Assembly (NCBI RefSeq): GCF_009911595.1
Contig: NZ_QWKG01000025.1
Coordinates: forward strand, 1 to 56,801
Reading direction: 5' to 3'
From: Colidextribacter sp. OB.20
Lineage (GTDB): Bacteria > Bacillota > Clostridia > Oscillospirales > Oscillospiraceae
DNA: 56,801 bases
The notes under the pieces: generated by a model
What the model saw: only the letters and a program-made list of their open reading frames with translations
The model's database searches: none
Told to the model about the DNA's origin: nothing
Position numbers and translations under genes: made by a program
Shown: piece by piece, positions 27,190 to 35,902 of the stretch
How positions within the stretch are numbered: the first letter of the stretch is position 1
Layout of the letters: the number at the start of each line of letters is the position of its first letter

Positions 27190-27996
27190 ATGATACAGTC
27201 TATCTCTGACAACGATTTTCAGCGTCTGGTCAGCTTTATTAAATCGAAATACGGCATTACCCTGGCCGAAAAGCGCCAGCTGGTCACCAGCCGTCTGTCC
27301 TCCATGCTCACCGAGCAGGGATATACCAACTTTTCGGATTTTGTCACCAACCTGCTGAAGGAACAGAACCCCCAGAAAATCGAGCAGGTGCTCAACCGCC
27401 TGACCACCAACTATACCTTCTTCATGCGGGAGACGGAGCATTTCGACTTTTTTACCAAGGTAATTCTGCCCGATCTGGTGCGCAAGCATCAGAACAAAAA
27501 GTCTATGGCCATCTGGAGCGCCGGCTGCTCCAGCGGTGAGGAGCCCTACAATCTCACCATGTACATCAAGGACTTTTTGGGTCCCCAGGCCAGATTTTGG
27601 GACACCCGGATTTTGGCCACCGACATCTCTCAAAAGGCTATGGCCAAGGCCAAGCAGGGGATCTATGAGCTGCCCGACACCCTGCCCCCCACCTGGCGCC
27701 AGAAGTACTTCACCAAAGTGGACGGCAGCCGGTACGCTGTCACGCCGGAGGTCCGCAACAACGTGATCTTCCAGACCTTTAACCTGATGGACCCCATCAA
27801 GTTTCGGACAAAATTCGACGTGATCTTCTGCCGCAACGTGATGATCTATTTCGATCAGCCTACAAAGGACGCCCTGGTGCGCCGGTTCTACGATGCCACT
27901 GTCCCCGGCGGCTACCTGATGATCAGTCACTCTGAAAACCTGAGCAAGGACGCCCCCTATGTAACCGTAGCTCCGTCCACCTTCCAGAAGAAATAA
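27190..27996 (+). CDS. cheR: CheR protein-glutamate methyltransferase
   Basis: 268 residues. Methylates receptor glutamates using S-adenosylmethionine. The N-terminal helical domain (FQRLVSFIKSKYGITLAEK) is followed by the family segment TNYTFFMRETEHFDFF, the SAM motif SAGCSSGEEPYNLTM, LATDISQKAMAKA, and FCRNVMIYFDQ. ATG at 27190 is taken; GAGGGGC lies further upstream than usual, and a GTG 12 bases earlier in the same frame could also be used. The order cheW-cheR-cheB is consistent with adaptation genes. Confidence 0.95.
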   Translation: MIQSISDNDFQRLVSFIKSKYGITLAEKRQLVTSRLSSMLTEQGYTNFSDFVTNLLKEQNPQKIEQVLNRLTTNYTFFMRETEHFDFFTKVILPDLVRKHQNKKSMAIWSAGCSSGEEPYNLTMYIKDFLGPQARFWDTRILATDISQKAMAKAKQGIYELPDTLPPTWRQKYFTKVDGSRYAVTPEVRNNVIFQTFNLMDPIKFRTKFDVIFCRNVMIYFDQPTKDALVRRFYDATVPGGYLMISHSENLSKDAPYVTVAPSTFQKK

Positions 27997-28063
27997 TTTC
28001 TATCCCGGCCCGGCCTCCGGGTCGGGATGCTATATGACTCCAGGAAAAAAGGAGTGATCTCCC

Positions 28064-29158
28064 ATGTGGTCAACTAACAAAACCATCCGCGTCATGGTCG
28101 TGGACGACTCTATCCTGGCCCGCACCATGATTACCCAGGGCCTGTCCAAGAACAACCGGATCGAAATTGTGGGCACCGCCTTCAACGCTCAGGACGCCAT
28201 GACCAAGGTGGCCCAGCTCAAGCCCGACGTGATGACCCTGGACGTGGAAATGCCCGGCATGAACGGGATCGAGTTTTTAAAAAAGCTTCTGCCTCAGCGG
28301 CCCCTGCCTGTCATTCTGGTGTCCTCCCTGGACCTGCGGGTGTTCGATGCCCTCCAGGCCGGCGCAGTGGACTTTGTCCGCAAGCCGGAGCCTGGGAAGA
28401 ACGACGTTTTTATCACTGCCCTCACCGAAAAGGTAATTGCCGCCGCCGGGGCGAAGGTGCGGGCCCGCCCCGGCGCCCTCAATCTGCCCGTTCCGGCCGC
28501 CGGAAAGGACGCGGTGCGCCTGCCCACCACCGGCGCCAAGCCCGTCCTCCCCGCCCCGCCCCTGCTGGGTAACCGCCCCTCCCTGGACAGTGTCATCATC
28601 GGCTTGGGCGCCTCCACCGGCGGCACCGAGGCCACTCTGGAGGTCATGAAGCGCCTGCCTGCCGATATCCCAGGGATGCTCATTGTCCAGCACATGCCCG
28701 TGGGCTTTACGCAGATGTACGCCGACCGCCTCAATCGCCTGTGCTCCATGGAGGTACGGGAAGCCAAAAACGGCGATGAGATTCACCGCGGCCTGGCCCT
28801 GCTGGCCCCTGCCGACTACCAAATGCGCGTAGTCCGCTCCGGCACCCGATACACCGTCTCCTGTCAGCCGGGGGAAAAGGTGAGCGGACACCGGCCCTCA
28901 GTGGACGCCCTGTTCTTCTCCATGGCGGAGCAGGTCAAGTGCCGGATGGCCGGCATCATCATGACCGGCATGGGCCGTGACGGAGCTGACGGCCTCCTTA
29001 AAATGCGGCAGGCCGGGGCCTACACCATCGGCCAGGACAAGGAATCCTGCGTGGTATACGGCATGCCCATGGTGGCTTACAACATCGGAGCCGTCCAGAT
29101 TCAGGGCTCCTGCGAGGATATCGCCGGAATCCTGCTGCGGCAGCTGCAAAAAATGTAA
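28064..29158 (+). CDS. cheB: CheB protein-glutamate methylesterase
   Basis: 364 residues. An N-terminal receiver domain (acid pocket VVDDS, phosphorylated Asp60 in MTLDVEMPGMNG, later lysine in VRKPEP) is linked to the C-terminal methylesterase. The catalytic triad is visible as Ser184 in GASTGG, His210 in VQHMP and Asp306 in GMGRDGADG. AAAGGAG precedes the ATG. It removes methyl groups from receptors when phosphorylated by CheA. A strong terminator follows the stop. Confidence 0.97.
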   Translation: MWSTNKTIRVMVVDDSILARTMITQGLSKNNRIEIVGTAFNAQDAMTKVAQLKPDVMTLDVEMPGMNGIEFLKKLLPQRPLPVILVSSLDLRVFDALQAGAVDFVRKPEPGKNDVFITALTEKVIAAAGAKVRARPGALNLPVPAAGKDAVRLPTTGAKPVLPAPPLLGNRPSLDSVIIGLGASTGGTEATLEVMKRLPADIPGMLIVQHMPVGFTQMYADRLNRLCSMEVREAKNGDEIHRGLALLAPADYQMRVVRSGTRYTVSCQPGEKVSGHRPSVDALFFSMAEQVKCRMAGIIMTGMGRDGADGLLKMRQAGAYTIGQDKESCVVYGMPMVAYNIGAVQIQGSCEDIAGILLRQLQKM

Positions 29159-29164
29159 CAAAAA

Positions 29165-29195
29165 AACGCGGGACGCCGGCGGCGTTCCGCGTTTT
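29165..29195 (+). terminator. Intrinsic terminator after cheB
   Basis: A 13-bp stem (aacgcgggacgcc / ggcgttccgcgtt, one G-T pair) with a 3-base loop, followed by TT. It lies between cheB and the KdpD-like gene. Confidence 0.8.
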
Positions 29196-29210
29196 AAGGA
29201 GGCGGCGCGA

Positions 29211-30371
29211 TTGCTCCAGTGTCTCAAAAACCTTTACCACTGGTTGGACGTACAGGGCCACCACGTCCCCCCTCTCCCCCGGAATCTGGGGATCACGGCG
29301 CTGTTTCTGTGTGCCGCCTACTGGGCCAGCAGCATCCTCATCGGCCACACCGGCGGAGAGAACAACTCCGCCCTGGTCTTTGTGCTGGCTGTGGCGCTGA
29401 TCTCCCTGCTCACCTCCGGCTACCGCTACGGCATTATCGCCTCTGTGGTGGGCACCTTCTGCATCAACATCTTTTTTATGGAGCCCTACAACGCCTTCTC
29501 CCTCAGCCGCACCGGCTACCCGGTTTCCATGGTCTCTATGGTGGTGATCTCCTGCGTAATCTGCGCGCTCACCGCCCGGGTGAAGAAGCAGGCCCTGGAG
29601 GCCGCCCAGCGGGAAAAGCAGACCCGGGCACTCTATGAGACCAACGAGAAGCTAAACGAGGAAAAGGCCGCCATTCAGCTGGAGTCCGACCGCATCTCCA
29701 TCCGGGAGAGCATTCTGCGGGCGGTGTCCCATGATCTGCGCACCCCTCTCACCTCCATCTCCGGGACGGTCTCGGTGCTGCTGAGCAGCCCGGAGGTGCC
29801 GGAGAAAAATCTGTCCATGCTAATGGACATCAAGCAGGACGCCGACAGCCTGATTGTCATGGTGGAAAACCTGCTGTCCGTCACCCGCATCCAGGACGGC
29901 ACCCTGCCCCTGAAAAAGCGGGAGGAGATGCTGGAGGAGGTGGCGGGAGACGCCCTGCTCACCACCCGGCGGCGTTTTCCCGACTGTCACGCCAGTTTGG
30001 AGCTGTCGGAGGACATCCTCTATCTGCCCATGGACTCCATTTTAATCAAGCAGGTGATGGTCAATCTCCTGGAAAACGCCATCCGCCACTCGGGCGACAC
30101 ATCACACATACAAATGCGCCTGTACCGCCGTGACAACTGGGCGGTGACCGAGGTGCGGGACCACGGCCGGGGCCTGTCCCCCGAGGTAATCCAGGCTGTG
30201 AAGGCCGGTGAGGCTATGCCGCTGTCCGGCGACGCCACCCGGGGGATGGGCATCGGCCTGTCCGTCTGCCAGAGCATCATCAAAGCCCATGGCGGCTGGT
30301 TTACCGCCAGCAACCACCCCGAGGGCGGAGCGCTGTTCTCCTTCGCCCTCCCTGCAGGAGGAGAGTTATGA
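29211..30371 (+). CDS. Sensor histidine kinase with KdpD-like membrane and kinase domains
   Basis: 386 residues. Four close membrane helices of the DUF4118 type (about 25-125), a coiled-coil linker (ALEAAQREKQTRALYETNEK), a HisKA domain with His174 in AVSHDLRTPLTSISG, and a HATPase domain with N box VMVNLLENAIRHSG, then RDHGRGLS and GMGIGLSVCQSI. It lacks the N-terminal KdpD ATP-binding and USP domains. The start TTG at 29211 has AAGGAGG eight bases upstream and lies just after the terminator. It overlaps the next gene by ATGA and forms a pair with it. No kdpABC genes are present, so potassium control is not shown. Confidence 0.9.
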   Translation: MLQCLKNLYHWLDVQGHHVPPLPRNLGITALFLCAAYWASSILIGHTGGENNSALVFVLAVALISLLTSGYRYGIIASVVGTFCINIFFMEPYNAFSLSRTGYPVSMVSMVVISCVICALTARVKKQALEAAQREKQTRALYETNEKLNEEKAAIQLESDRISIRESILRAVSHDLRTPLTSISGTVSVLLSSPEVPEKNLSMLMDIKQDADSLIVMVENLLSVTRIQDGTLPLKKREEMLEEVAGDALLTTRRRFPDCHASLELSEDILYLPMDSILIKQVMVNLLENAIRHSGDTSHIQMRLYRRDNWAVTEVRDHGRGLSPEVIQAVKAGEAMPLSGDATRGMGIGLSVCQSIIKAHGGWFTASNHPEGGALFSFALPAGGEL

Positions 30372-31075
30372 GCGAAAAACAGACGGTCCTCATCATCGAG
30401 GACGACCGGGCCATCAGCAATTTTATCAGCCGGGCCCTCACCGCCAACGACTATCGGGTCATCCCCGCCTTTACCGGAAAGGAGGGGCTCTCCCTGTTCT
30501 TTTCCCACGGCCCCGACCTGGTGCTCCTGGACCTGGGCCTTCCCGACATGGACGGGCTGGAGATTCTCATCCAGCTCCGGGACCTGCCCAGGGAGGCGCC
30601 GGTTATCATCATCTCCGCCCGGGACCGGGAGTCGGAGAAGGTCCGGGCCCTGGACATGGGGGCGGACGACTATGTGGTAAAGCCCTTCGGCGTGTCCGAG
30701 CTTCTGGCCCGCATCCGCTCCACCCTGCGCCGGGCCGAACGGCTCAAGCTGAGTCAGGGCATTCAGCGGGACGTGTATCAGATTAAGGATCTGACCATTG
30801 ACCTCTCCCGCCACCAGGTCACCCTGGCGGGGCAGGAGGTCCACTTCACCCAGAATGAGTTCAAGATTCTGGAGCTGCTGGCCCTCTACGCCGGCAAAGT
30901 GCTCACCTATGACTTTATTCTGGAGCACATCTGGGGGCCCTACGGCGGCAGCGGCAGCAACCAGATTCTTCGGGTCAACATGGCCAACATCCGCCGGAAG
31001 CTGAAGGAAAACCCCTCCGAGCCCAAGTATATCCACACCGAGCTGGGCATCGGCTACCGGATGCTGGACGACTGA
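30368..31075 (+). CDS. OmpR/KdpE-type response regulator
   Basis: 235 residues. The receiver domain has the acidic pair IIEDDR, phosphorylated Asp55 in LLDLGLPDMDG and the lysine in YVVKPFG. The winged-helix DNA-binding domain (about 130-232) contains FTQNEFKILELLALYAGKVLTYDFIL and ends in HTELGIGYRML. It starts in the stop of the sensor kinase gene (ATGA), the usual arrangement for cognate partners. Nearest named relatives would be KdpE; target genes are unknown. Confidence 0.92.
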   Translation: MSEKQTVLIIEDDRAISNFISRALTANDYRVIPAFTGKEGLSLFFSHGPDLVLLDLGLPDMDGLEILIQLRDLPREAPVIIISARDRESEKVRALDMGADDYVVKPFGVSELLARIRSTLRRAERLKLSQGIQRDVYQIKDLTIDLSRHQVTLAGQEVHFTQNEFKILELLALYAGKVLTYDFILEHIWGPYGGSGSNQILRVNMANIRRKLKENPSEPKYIHTELGIGYRMLDD

Positions 31076-31327
31076 ATTTAACAGTATTTTTATGGTCTGT
31101 TCCCCTTCATTCACACCCATTTAACCTGTTTTTTGATATGCTGATTGTTGCAGATAGGCCCCTTATTTGCACATTGGGCGTCTGGCTTTCTTCTCTCATC
31201 ACCGGCGCCCCGCAGTCCGGCCCGGCCGGCCCTCCCCTCTCTCCTGGACCGGCCTTCTCTCCCTCCGGCTGCAAAAAACACCGTCTCCCTTCCGCCAAAG
31301 GGGGGCGGTATTATATTAGCTGCATCA

Positions 31328-31369
31328 AAAAACGGGCGTGCCGCAATTTTCAGCGGCACGCCCGTTTTT
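31328..31369 (-). terminator. Bidirectional terminator downstream of nanA
   Basis: Perfect 17-bp stem (aaaaacgggcgtgccgc with gcggcacgcccgttttt), with A and T runs on both sides. On the minus strand it ends the nan import operon. The 302 bases 31076-31377 between the KdpE-like gene and nanA hold only this signal as far as I can see. Confidence 0.85.
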
Positions 31370-31377
31370 CAGACAGG

Positions 31378-32286
31378 TCAGCAGTATTTCGCAATCGCGG
31401 CCTGGATCATCTCGTGGGCCTGGACAACGACAGGCTGGTCGGCGTCCTCCAGCCCCAGCAGAGGGGCGCGGACGCCTCCCACGTCGGGTCCGTTCTGGAG
31501 GCGGATGATCTCTTTGATGACGGCGTACATGTTGCCCTGAGCGGAGCACATCTTGTAGATGATGCGGCAGCACTCGTTCTGGACCTCGCGGCCCTTGTCC
31601 AGCTCTCCCGCCTGGAAGCACCGGAGAATTTCCAGAAACAGCTCGGGCATGGCGGCGTAGGTTCCACCGATTCCGCCGCCCGCCCCCGCGGCCAGACCGG
31701 ACAGCAGCTGCTCGTCCGGGCCGTTGAAGACGAAGGCGCCCTCGTCACGCCACATCTGGATGTCCTGAACGGGCATAGAGGAGTTCTTCACGCCGATGAC
31801 CCGGGGATTCTTCAGCATCTCCTGAAGCAGAGGCGCCGAGAGGGCCACCCCGGCCAGCTGGGGAATGTTGTAAATCACAAAATCCGTGTTGGGAGCGGCG
31901 TCAGAGATGTCGTTCCAGTATTTGGCGATGGCCTTGGGGGGGAGATGGAAATAGATGGGCGGGATGGCGGCGATGGCGTCCACCCCCAGGCTCTCGGCGT
32001 GGGCAGCCAGCTCCCGGCTGTCGGCCGTGTTGTTGCAGGCCACATGGGCGATGACGGTCAGCCTGCCGCCCACCTCGGCCATCACGTTCTCCAGGGTCGC
32101 CTTCCGCTCGGCCACGCTCTGATAGATGCACTCGCCGGAGGAGCCGCCCACATACAGGCCCTTGACCCCCTTGTCCAGCAGATATTTGGCCAGGGCCCGG
32201 ACTGCCGGGCCGCTCACCGCCCCATCCCTGTCATAGCAGGCATAGAAGGCGGGAATAATGCCTTGATATTTGGAAAAATCCTTCAA
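31378..32286 (-). CDS. nanA: N-acetylneuraminate lyase
   Basis: 302 residues; splits N-acetylneuraminate to N-acetylmannosamine and pyruvate by a class I aldolase mechanism. It shows GSSGE (about 49-53), the tyrosine of VIYNIP (near 139), the Schiff-base Lys167 in GVKNSS and the NGPDEQLLSGLAAGAGGGIG region typical of NanA rather than DapA. The start TTG at 32286 gives MKDFSKYQGIIPAFYACYD, the standard NanA N-terminus, with GAGGTG upstream; a GTG at 32301 is an alternative. It is the last gene of the import operon. No sialidase or nagA/nagB is seen here. Confidence 0.93.
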   Translation of the reverse strand: MKDFSKYQGIIPAFYACYDRDGAVSGPAVRALAKYLLDKGVKGLYVGGSSGECIYQSVAERKATLENVMAEVGGRLTVIAHVACNNTADSRELAAHAESLGVDAIAAIPPIYFHLPPKAIAKYWNDISDAAPNTDFVIYNIPQLAGVALSAPLLQEMLKNPRVIGVKNSSMPVQDIQMWRDEGAFVFNGPDEQLLSGLAAGAGGGIGGTYAAMPELFLEILRCFQAGELDKGREVQNECCRIIYKMCSAQGNMYAVIKEIIRLQNGPDVGGVRAPLLGLEDADQPVVVQAHEMIQAAIAKYC

Positions 32287-32307
32287 AATGACACACCTCA
32301 CGTTTCT

Positions 32308-33237
32308 TTAACCCTTCACCGCACCCATGGTGATGCCCTGGGTAAAGTACTTCTGGAAAATCAGGAACACGATAATGATGGGGGCCGCGGCCAGGGCCGC
32401 GCCGGCCATCAGGATGCCCGGGTCGATGCTGGTCTCCGACTGGAGCGTGGCGATGCCCAGGGAGATGGTGTAGTTGCTGCCGCTGCCCAGCATAATCAGC
32501 TGGAGGAAGTAGTCGTTCCAGGAGTTGATAAAGGTGAAGATGGCCAGAGCGCCGATGCCCGGCTTAATCATGGGCGTAACCACAGTGTAGAAGGTATTCC
32601 ACTCACTGGCTCCGTCAATGCGGGCGGCCTCCAGGATTTCTCCCGGGATACTCTCGGAGAACTGCTTCATCAGGAACACGCCGAATGGCCAGCCCACTGT
32701 GGGCACGATCACCCCCCAGAGGTTATCCCACATATGCAAGGCGGAAATCTCCTTAATCAGGGGGATGAGGATGACCTGCTTGGGCAGCGCCATAGCGCAC
32801 ACGATGAGGGAGAAGAGCAGCGCGCGGCCGCGGAAGCGCTTCTTCGCCAGGGCGTAGCCGGCCATGGAGGCGGTGATACAGGTGATAATCATTGCCGCCA
32901 CCGCCATAAACACGGTATTGACCAGCCAGCGGAATGCGGCGGGAAGGGTTGGGCCCACAGAGAAATAGATGGGCTTGTGACCGGCGGAGAACCAGCTGCT
33001 GAAGGGGACCGCCAGCTCCCACAAAGGCGCGGTGCGCTTGGCGAACAGACGCTGGAAATTGTTGGCGGTAAACTCCCTGGGGAAGAAGGAGGGGGTGGGA
33101 TCCAGGATCTCGGTGATCGGCTTCATGGATCCGGTTACAATCCAGTACAGCGGGAACAGGAACAGCAGCGCGAGGATAACCAGGATGATAATGGACGCGA
33201 CCCGATAAGGGGTCGTGCGTTTGGCGCTTAATTTCAT
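32308..33237 (-). CDS. Sugar ABC transporter permease (MalG-like)
   Basis: 309 residues with six predicted membrane helices (starting VASIIILVILALLFLFPLYW) and the ABC inner-membrane EAA loop EAARIDGASEWNTFYTVVTP. It would form the channel with the MalF-like permease. AAGGAGG lies before the ATG. No ATPase subunit is encoded nearby; such sialic-acid importers often borrow a shared MsmX-type ATPase from elsewhere in the genome. Confidence 0.9.
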   Translation of the reverse strand: MKLSAKRTTPYRVASIIILVILALLFLFPLYWIVTGSMKPITEILDPTPSFFPREFTANNFQRLFAKRTAPLWELAVPFSSWFSAGHKPIYFSVGPTLPAAFRWLVNTVFMAVAAMIITCITASMAGYALAKKRFRGRALLFSLIVCAMALPKQVILIPLIKEISALHMWDNLWGVIVPTVGWPFGVFLMKQFSESIPGEILEAARIDGASEWNTFYTVVTPMIKPGIGALAIFTFINSWNDYFLQLIMLGSGSNYTISLGIATLQSETSIDPGILMAGAALAAAPIIIVFLIFQKYFTQGITMGAVKG

Positions 33238-33249
33238 ATTCCCACCTCC

Positions 33250-34164
33250 TTATTTCTCTTCGGCCAGCTTGAACTGGACCGCGGACAGAATCCCAATGAA
33301 GATGGCCAGCACCACGCCCATAGCGTTGGCGTAGCCGAAATGCCCCCGCTGCTCGGTGAGCTTGAAGGCCATACGGTAGATGTAGAACATCACCGTCTTG
33401 GTGCCCGAGCCGCCCTCTGTCAGCAGCTGAATCAGCGCGAAGCACTGGAAGGAATTGATGGTGGTAATCACCAGGATGTACAGGGTGGTGGGCATCATCT
33501 GGGCCCACTTCACCTTCCAGAACACCTGAATATCGGTGGCTCCGTCCACCTGGGCGGCCTCGATCAGGGTGGTATCCACATTGCCCAGAGCAGAGACGTA
33601 GAGCACGATGGGCTGGCCCACCGAGGTGGTGAACAGGATCAGGATGATGCACCACAGTGCGAAGCGCTCATTACCAAGGAAATTGATATTGTTCTCGATC
33701 AGCCCTGCTCCCTTGAGGACATAGTTCAAAATGCCGGTGTAGTTGTCATACATCCACTTCCACACCACGGTAACGGCCACCGAGCCGGTAACTACGGGCA
33801 GATAGAAGATGCACCGGAAGGCGGAGAGCACCGGGCCCTTCAGGTGGTAGATGGCCGAGCTGACCCACAGGGAGAACATGCAAACCGTGGGCACGCTGAC
33901 TACCACGATCACAAAGGTGTTTTTCAGCGCGTCGAGGAACTTCTCGTCCTGCCACAGGTCGATAAAATTCTTCAGCCCTACAAAGGTCGTGGCGGCCGTT
34001 TTGGAGTTCATATTCGCATCGGTAAAGCTGTAGCCGATGCAGATTAGCATGGGGATAACCACAAAGCCTACAAAGAAAATCAGGCTTGGCAGCATGAACA
34101 GGTAACCAGTGATATTCTCCCGGCGCTGCAGCGCCCTGCTCATCTTGGGCTGGGAATTTGCCAA
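33250..34164 (-). CDS. Sugar ABC transporter permease (MalF-like)
   Basis: 304 residues, six membrane helices (first YLFMLPSLIFFVGFVVIPML), with the EAA loop EAAQVDGATDIQVFWKVKWA. It pairs with the MalG-like gene 12 bases downstream. The start is probably TTG at 34164, which has AAAGGAG eight bases upstream; the GTG reading from 34182 would put that site inside the gene. Substrate specificity comes from the binding protein, and the neighbourhood suggests sialic acid or a derivative such as 2,7-anhydro-Neu5Ac. Confidence 0.9.
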   Translation of the reverse strand: MANSQPKMSRALQRRENITGYLFMLPSLIFFVGFVVIPMLICIGYSFTDANMNSKTAATTFVGLKNFIDLWQDEKFLDALKNTFVIVVVSVPTVCMFSLWVSSAIYHLKGPVLSAFRCIFYLPVVTGSVAVTVVWKWMYDNYTGILNYVLKGAGLIENNINFLGNERFALWCIILILFTTSVGQPIVLYVSALGNVDTTLIEAAQVDGATDIQVFWKVKWAQMMPTTLYILVITTINSFQCFALIQLLTEGGSGTKTVMFYIYRMAFKLTEQRGHFGYANAMGVVLAIFIGILSAVQFKLAEEK

Positions 34165-34193
34165 GAGTAACACTCCTTTCACAACAATGTAAG

Positions 34194-34235
34194 AAAAACG
34201 CGCCCCTCCTCCGCGCTACGCGGAAGAGGGGCGCG
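34194..34235 (-). terminator. Internal terminator between binding-protein and permease genes
   Basis: A 17-bp stem with one G-T pair and a 3-base loop, followed on the minus strand by TTTTT. It lies after the solute-binding protein gene and before the permeases. Partial termination here would give more binding protein than permease, a common design. Confidence 0.8.
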
Positions 34236-34261
34236 AACCCTTAATGAAGCTTGCAGAGGGA

Positions 34262-35638
34262 TCAGCCCGCGGCGGCGGCGTTGGCGTTGGCCTCGTACTT
34301 GGCCACGGTCTCGGCGATGTCGTCGCCCGCGCCCACGCGCTGGAGCATGTTCCACCACTCGGTCCGGGCGCCGGCCCAGCCCTTGGTGATCTGGTAGTAC
34401 TCACCCATATAGGGCATCATCTTGCCATAGTACTCCACCAGCAGGGGGTTGCTGGACTTGATCTCGGTGCCCTCCGCCATGGAGCGGCAGGAGAAGAAGT
34501 TGGAGATGTCGCCAGCCTCAGCGCAGTTCTCGGAGTCGCACATGTACTTGATGAAGACCTTGGCGGCGGCGATACGGGCCTCATCACCGGTATCAAAGGC
34601 GCCCAGGCCCCAAACGCCGGAGCCCTCCTCGGGGTCCTTGCCGGGCTGAGTGGGGAAGGTCATGTACACGATCTCGTCGCCAGTCAGGGTCTTGCCCTCG
34701 CCAGTGCCGGCGGAGTTGGGATCCAGCTGCTGGGCGGCGTTCCAGCAGAAGGCCATCTTCAGCACGCCCTGGTAGAACTTGGCGATCTCGTCGCCGCCGG
34801 CCAGGGAGGCGTCAAACTCGATGCCGGGCAGGTTCTTCAGGTCGGTGAGGGCGTTGATGACCTCGGGGGTGTTCCAGGTGTAGGCGGTGTGGTCGGCGTT
34901 GGTCAGCTTGGTGCCGTAGCGGTTGCGGATCAGCTCGCGGGTGCCCTGGTCGCCGCCCTGGCCGGCGCAGTAGACAGCGGCCACGGTGCCGCCGAACTTG
35001 TCGTGCAGGGCCTTGACGGTGGCGTCAAACTGCTCCACAGTCCACCGGCGGGTCTCCAGGTCGATGTTGGCCTCAGCGCCAGCTTCCTTCACGGCGGTGT
35101 AGTTCACGGCCATGCAGTGGGCCACGTTGAACATGGGGTAGAGATAGACCTTGCCGTCAGCGGAGGTACCGGCCTCCAGAGCGGCTGGCAGGATCTCCTG
35201 ACGGTCGGTGTCGTCGATCATGTCGCTCAGGTCAACCATGTGGCCATTGACGCCCCAGTTGGCCACCAGACGCTCGGGGCCCTCCATGATGACGTCGGGA
35301 GCGTTGTCGCCGGTGAGGGCGGCGTTCACCTTATCGTCGCCGTCGGCATAAGCCAGCCACTCCATGTTGACCTTGATGCCGGTATCAGAGGTAAACTTGT
35401 CGATCAGGGGCTTCACCTTGGCCTCGTCGCCCCAGCCGCCTACGGGGTAAACCCAGACGGTGATGGCGTCGGCCACATCATTCGAGGGCTCCACAGGGGT
35501 GCTCTGGCTGCCGGGAGTGCTCTGACTGCCGGGAGTGGGGGCGCTGCTCTGACCACCGCTGGTCTTGTTGCCGCAGGCAACAAGAGACAGGGCCATGGCC
35601 ATGGCCAGAGCGGCCGCAACAATTTTCTTCATTTTCAT
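34262..35638 (-). CDS. Extracellular solute-binding lipoprotein of sugar ABC importer
   Basis: 458 residues, family 1 solute-binding fold. Type II signal peptide with lipobox LSLVAC (Cys22), a Ser/Thr/Pro/Gln-rich repetitive spacer (GSQSTPGSQSTPVEPS), then the two-lobe body beginning ITVWVYPVGGWGDE with the NAPDVIMEGPE pattern. It is the first gene of the operon, under a consensus promoter, and is followed by a terminator that would let only part of the transcripts continue to the permeases and nanA. Confidence 0.93.
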   Translation of the reverse strand: MKMKKIVAAALAMAMALSLVACGNKTSGGQSSAPTPGSQSTPGSQSTPVEPSNDVADAITVWVYPVGGWGDEAKVKPLIDKFTSDTGIKVNMEWLAYADGDDKVNAALTGDNAPDVIMEGPERLVANWGVNGHMVDLSDMIDDTDRQEILPAALEAGTSADGKVYLYPMFNVAHCMAVNYTAVKEAGAEANIDLETRRWTVEQFDATVKALHDKFGGTVAAVYCAGQGGDQGTRELIRNRYGTKLTNADHTAYTWNTPEVINALTDLKNLPGIEFDASLAGGDEIAKFYQGVLKMAFCWNAAQQLDPNSAGTGEGKTLTGDEIVYMTFPTQPGKDPEEGSGVWGLGAFDTGDEARIAAAKVFIKYMCDSENCAEAGDISNFFSCRSMAEGTEIKSSNPLLVEYYGKMMPYMGEYYQITKGWAGARTEWWNMLQRVGAGDDIAETVAKYEANANAAAAG

Positions 35639-35697
35639 TACAGGTCCTCCTTCAATTTCACAAAAATAGAGATTGCAAGGCTGGGGTCAATGTGTAA

Positions 35698-35726
35698 ATT
35701 ATACAAGGGCGCTGGCACTCTGTCAA
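35698..35726 (-). promoter_or_regulatory. Consensus sigma-A promoter of the nan import operon
   Basis: On the minus strand TTGACA (35721-35726) and TATAAT (35698-35703) with a 17-bp spacer; a perfect consensus promoter. It lies 60 bases upstream of the binding-protein start. Confidence 0.85.
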
Positions 35727-35728
35727 TC

Positions 35729-35744
35729 AAAATCGAAAGATTTT
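35729..35744. promoter_or_regulatory. Candidate operator beside the nan promoter
   Basis: A perfect inverted repeat AAAATC-GAAA-GATTTT lies just upstream of the -35 box. Related tcgaaa/tttcga motifs recur near 35788 and 35817 in the same 240-bp divergent region. A site for the RpiR protein is possible but not shown. Confidence 0.4.
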
Positions 35745-35840
35745 CTGAAAATTCTGGAAGTTTAGTGGATTAAACAAAAATAATTTCGATTTTTGTGCAT
35801 TTCAACGGCCTGTCATCGAAAAAATTACTTTGAATTTGCC

Positions 35841-35868
35841 TTGACAAACAAGGGAAATATGCTAGTCT
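35841..35868 (+). promoter_or_regulatory. Sigma-A promoter for the SGNH hydrolase gene
   Basis: TTGACA at 35841-35846 and TAGTCT at 35863-35868 with a 16-bp spacer. The -10 box is weak. It drives the gene at 35903 divergently from the nan operon. Confidence 0.5.
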
Positions 35869-35902
35869 TATTACAATATTGATGGAAAGGACGCAACAGA
35901 CT

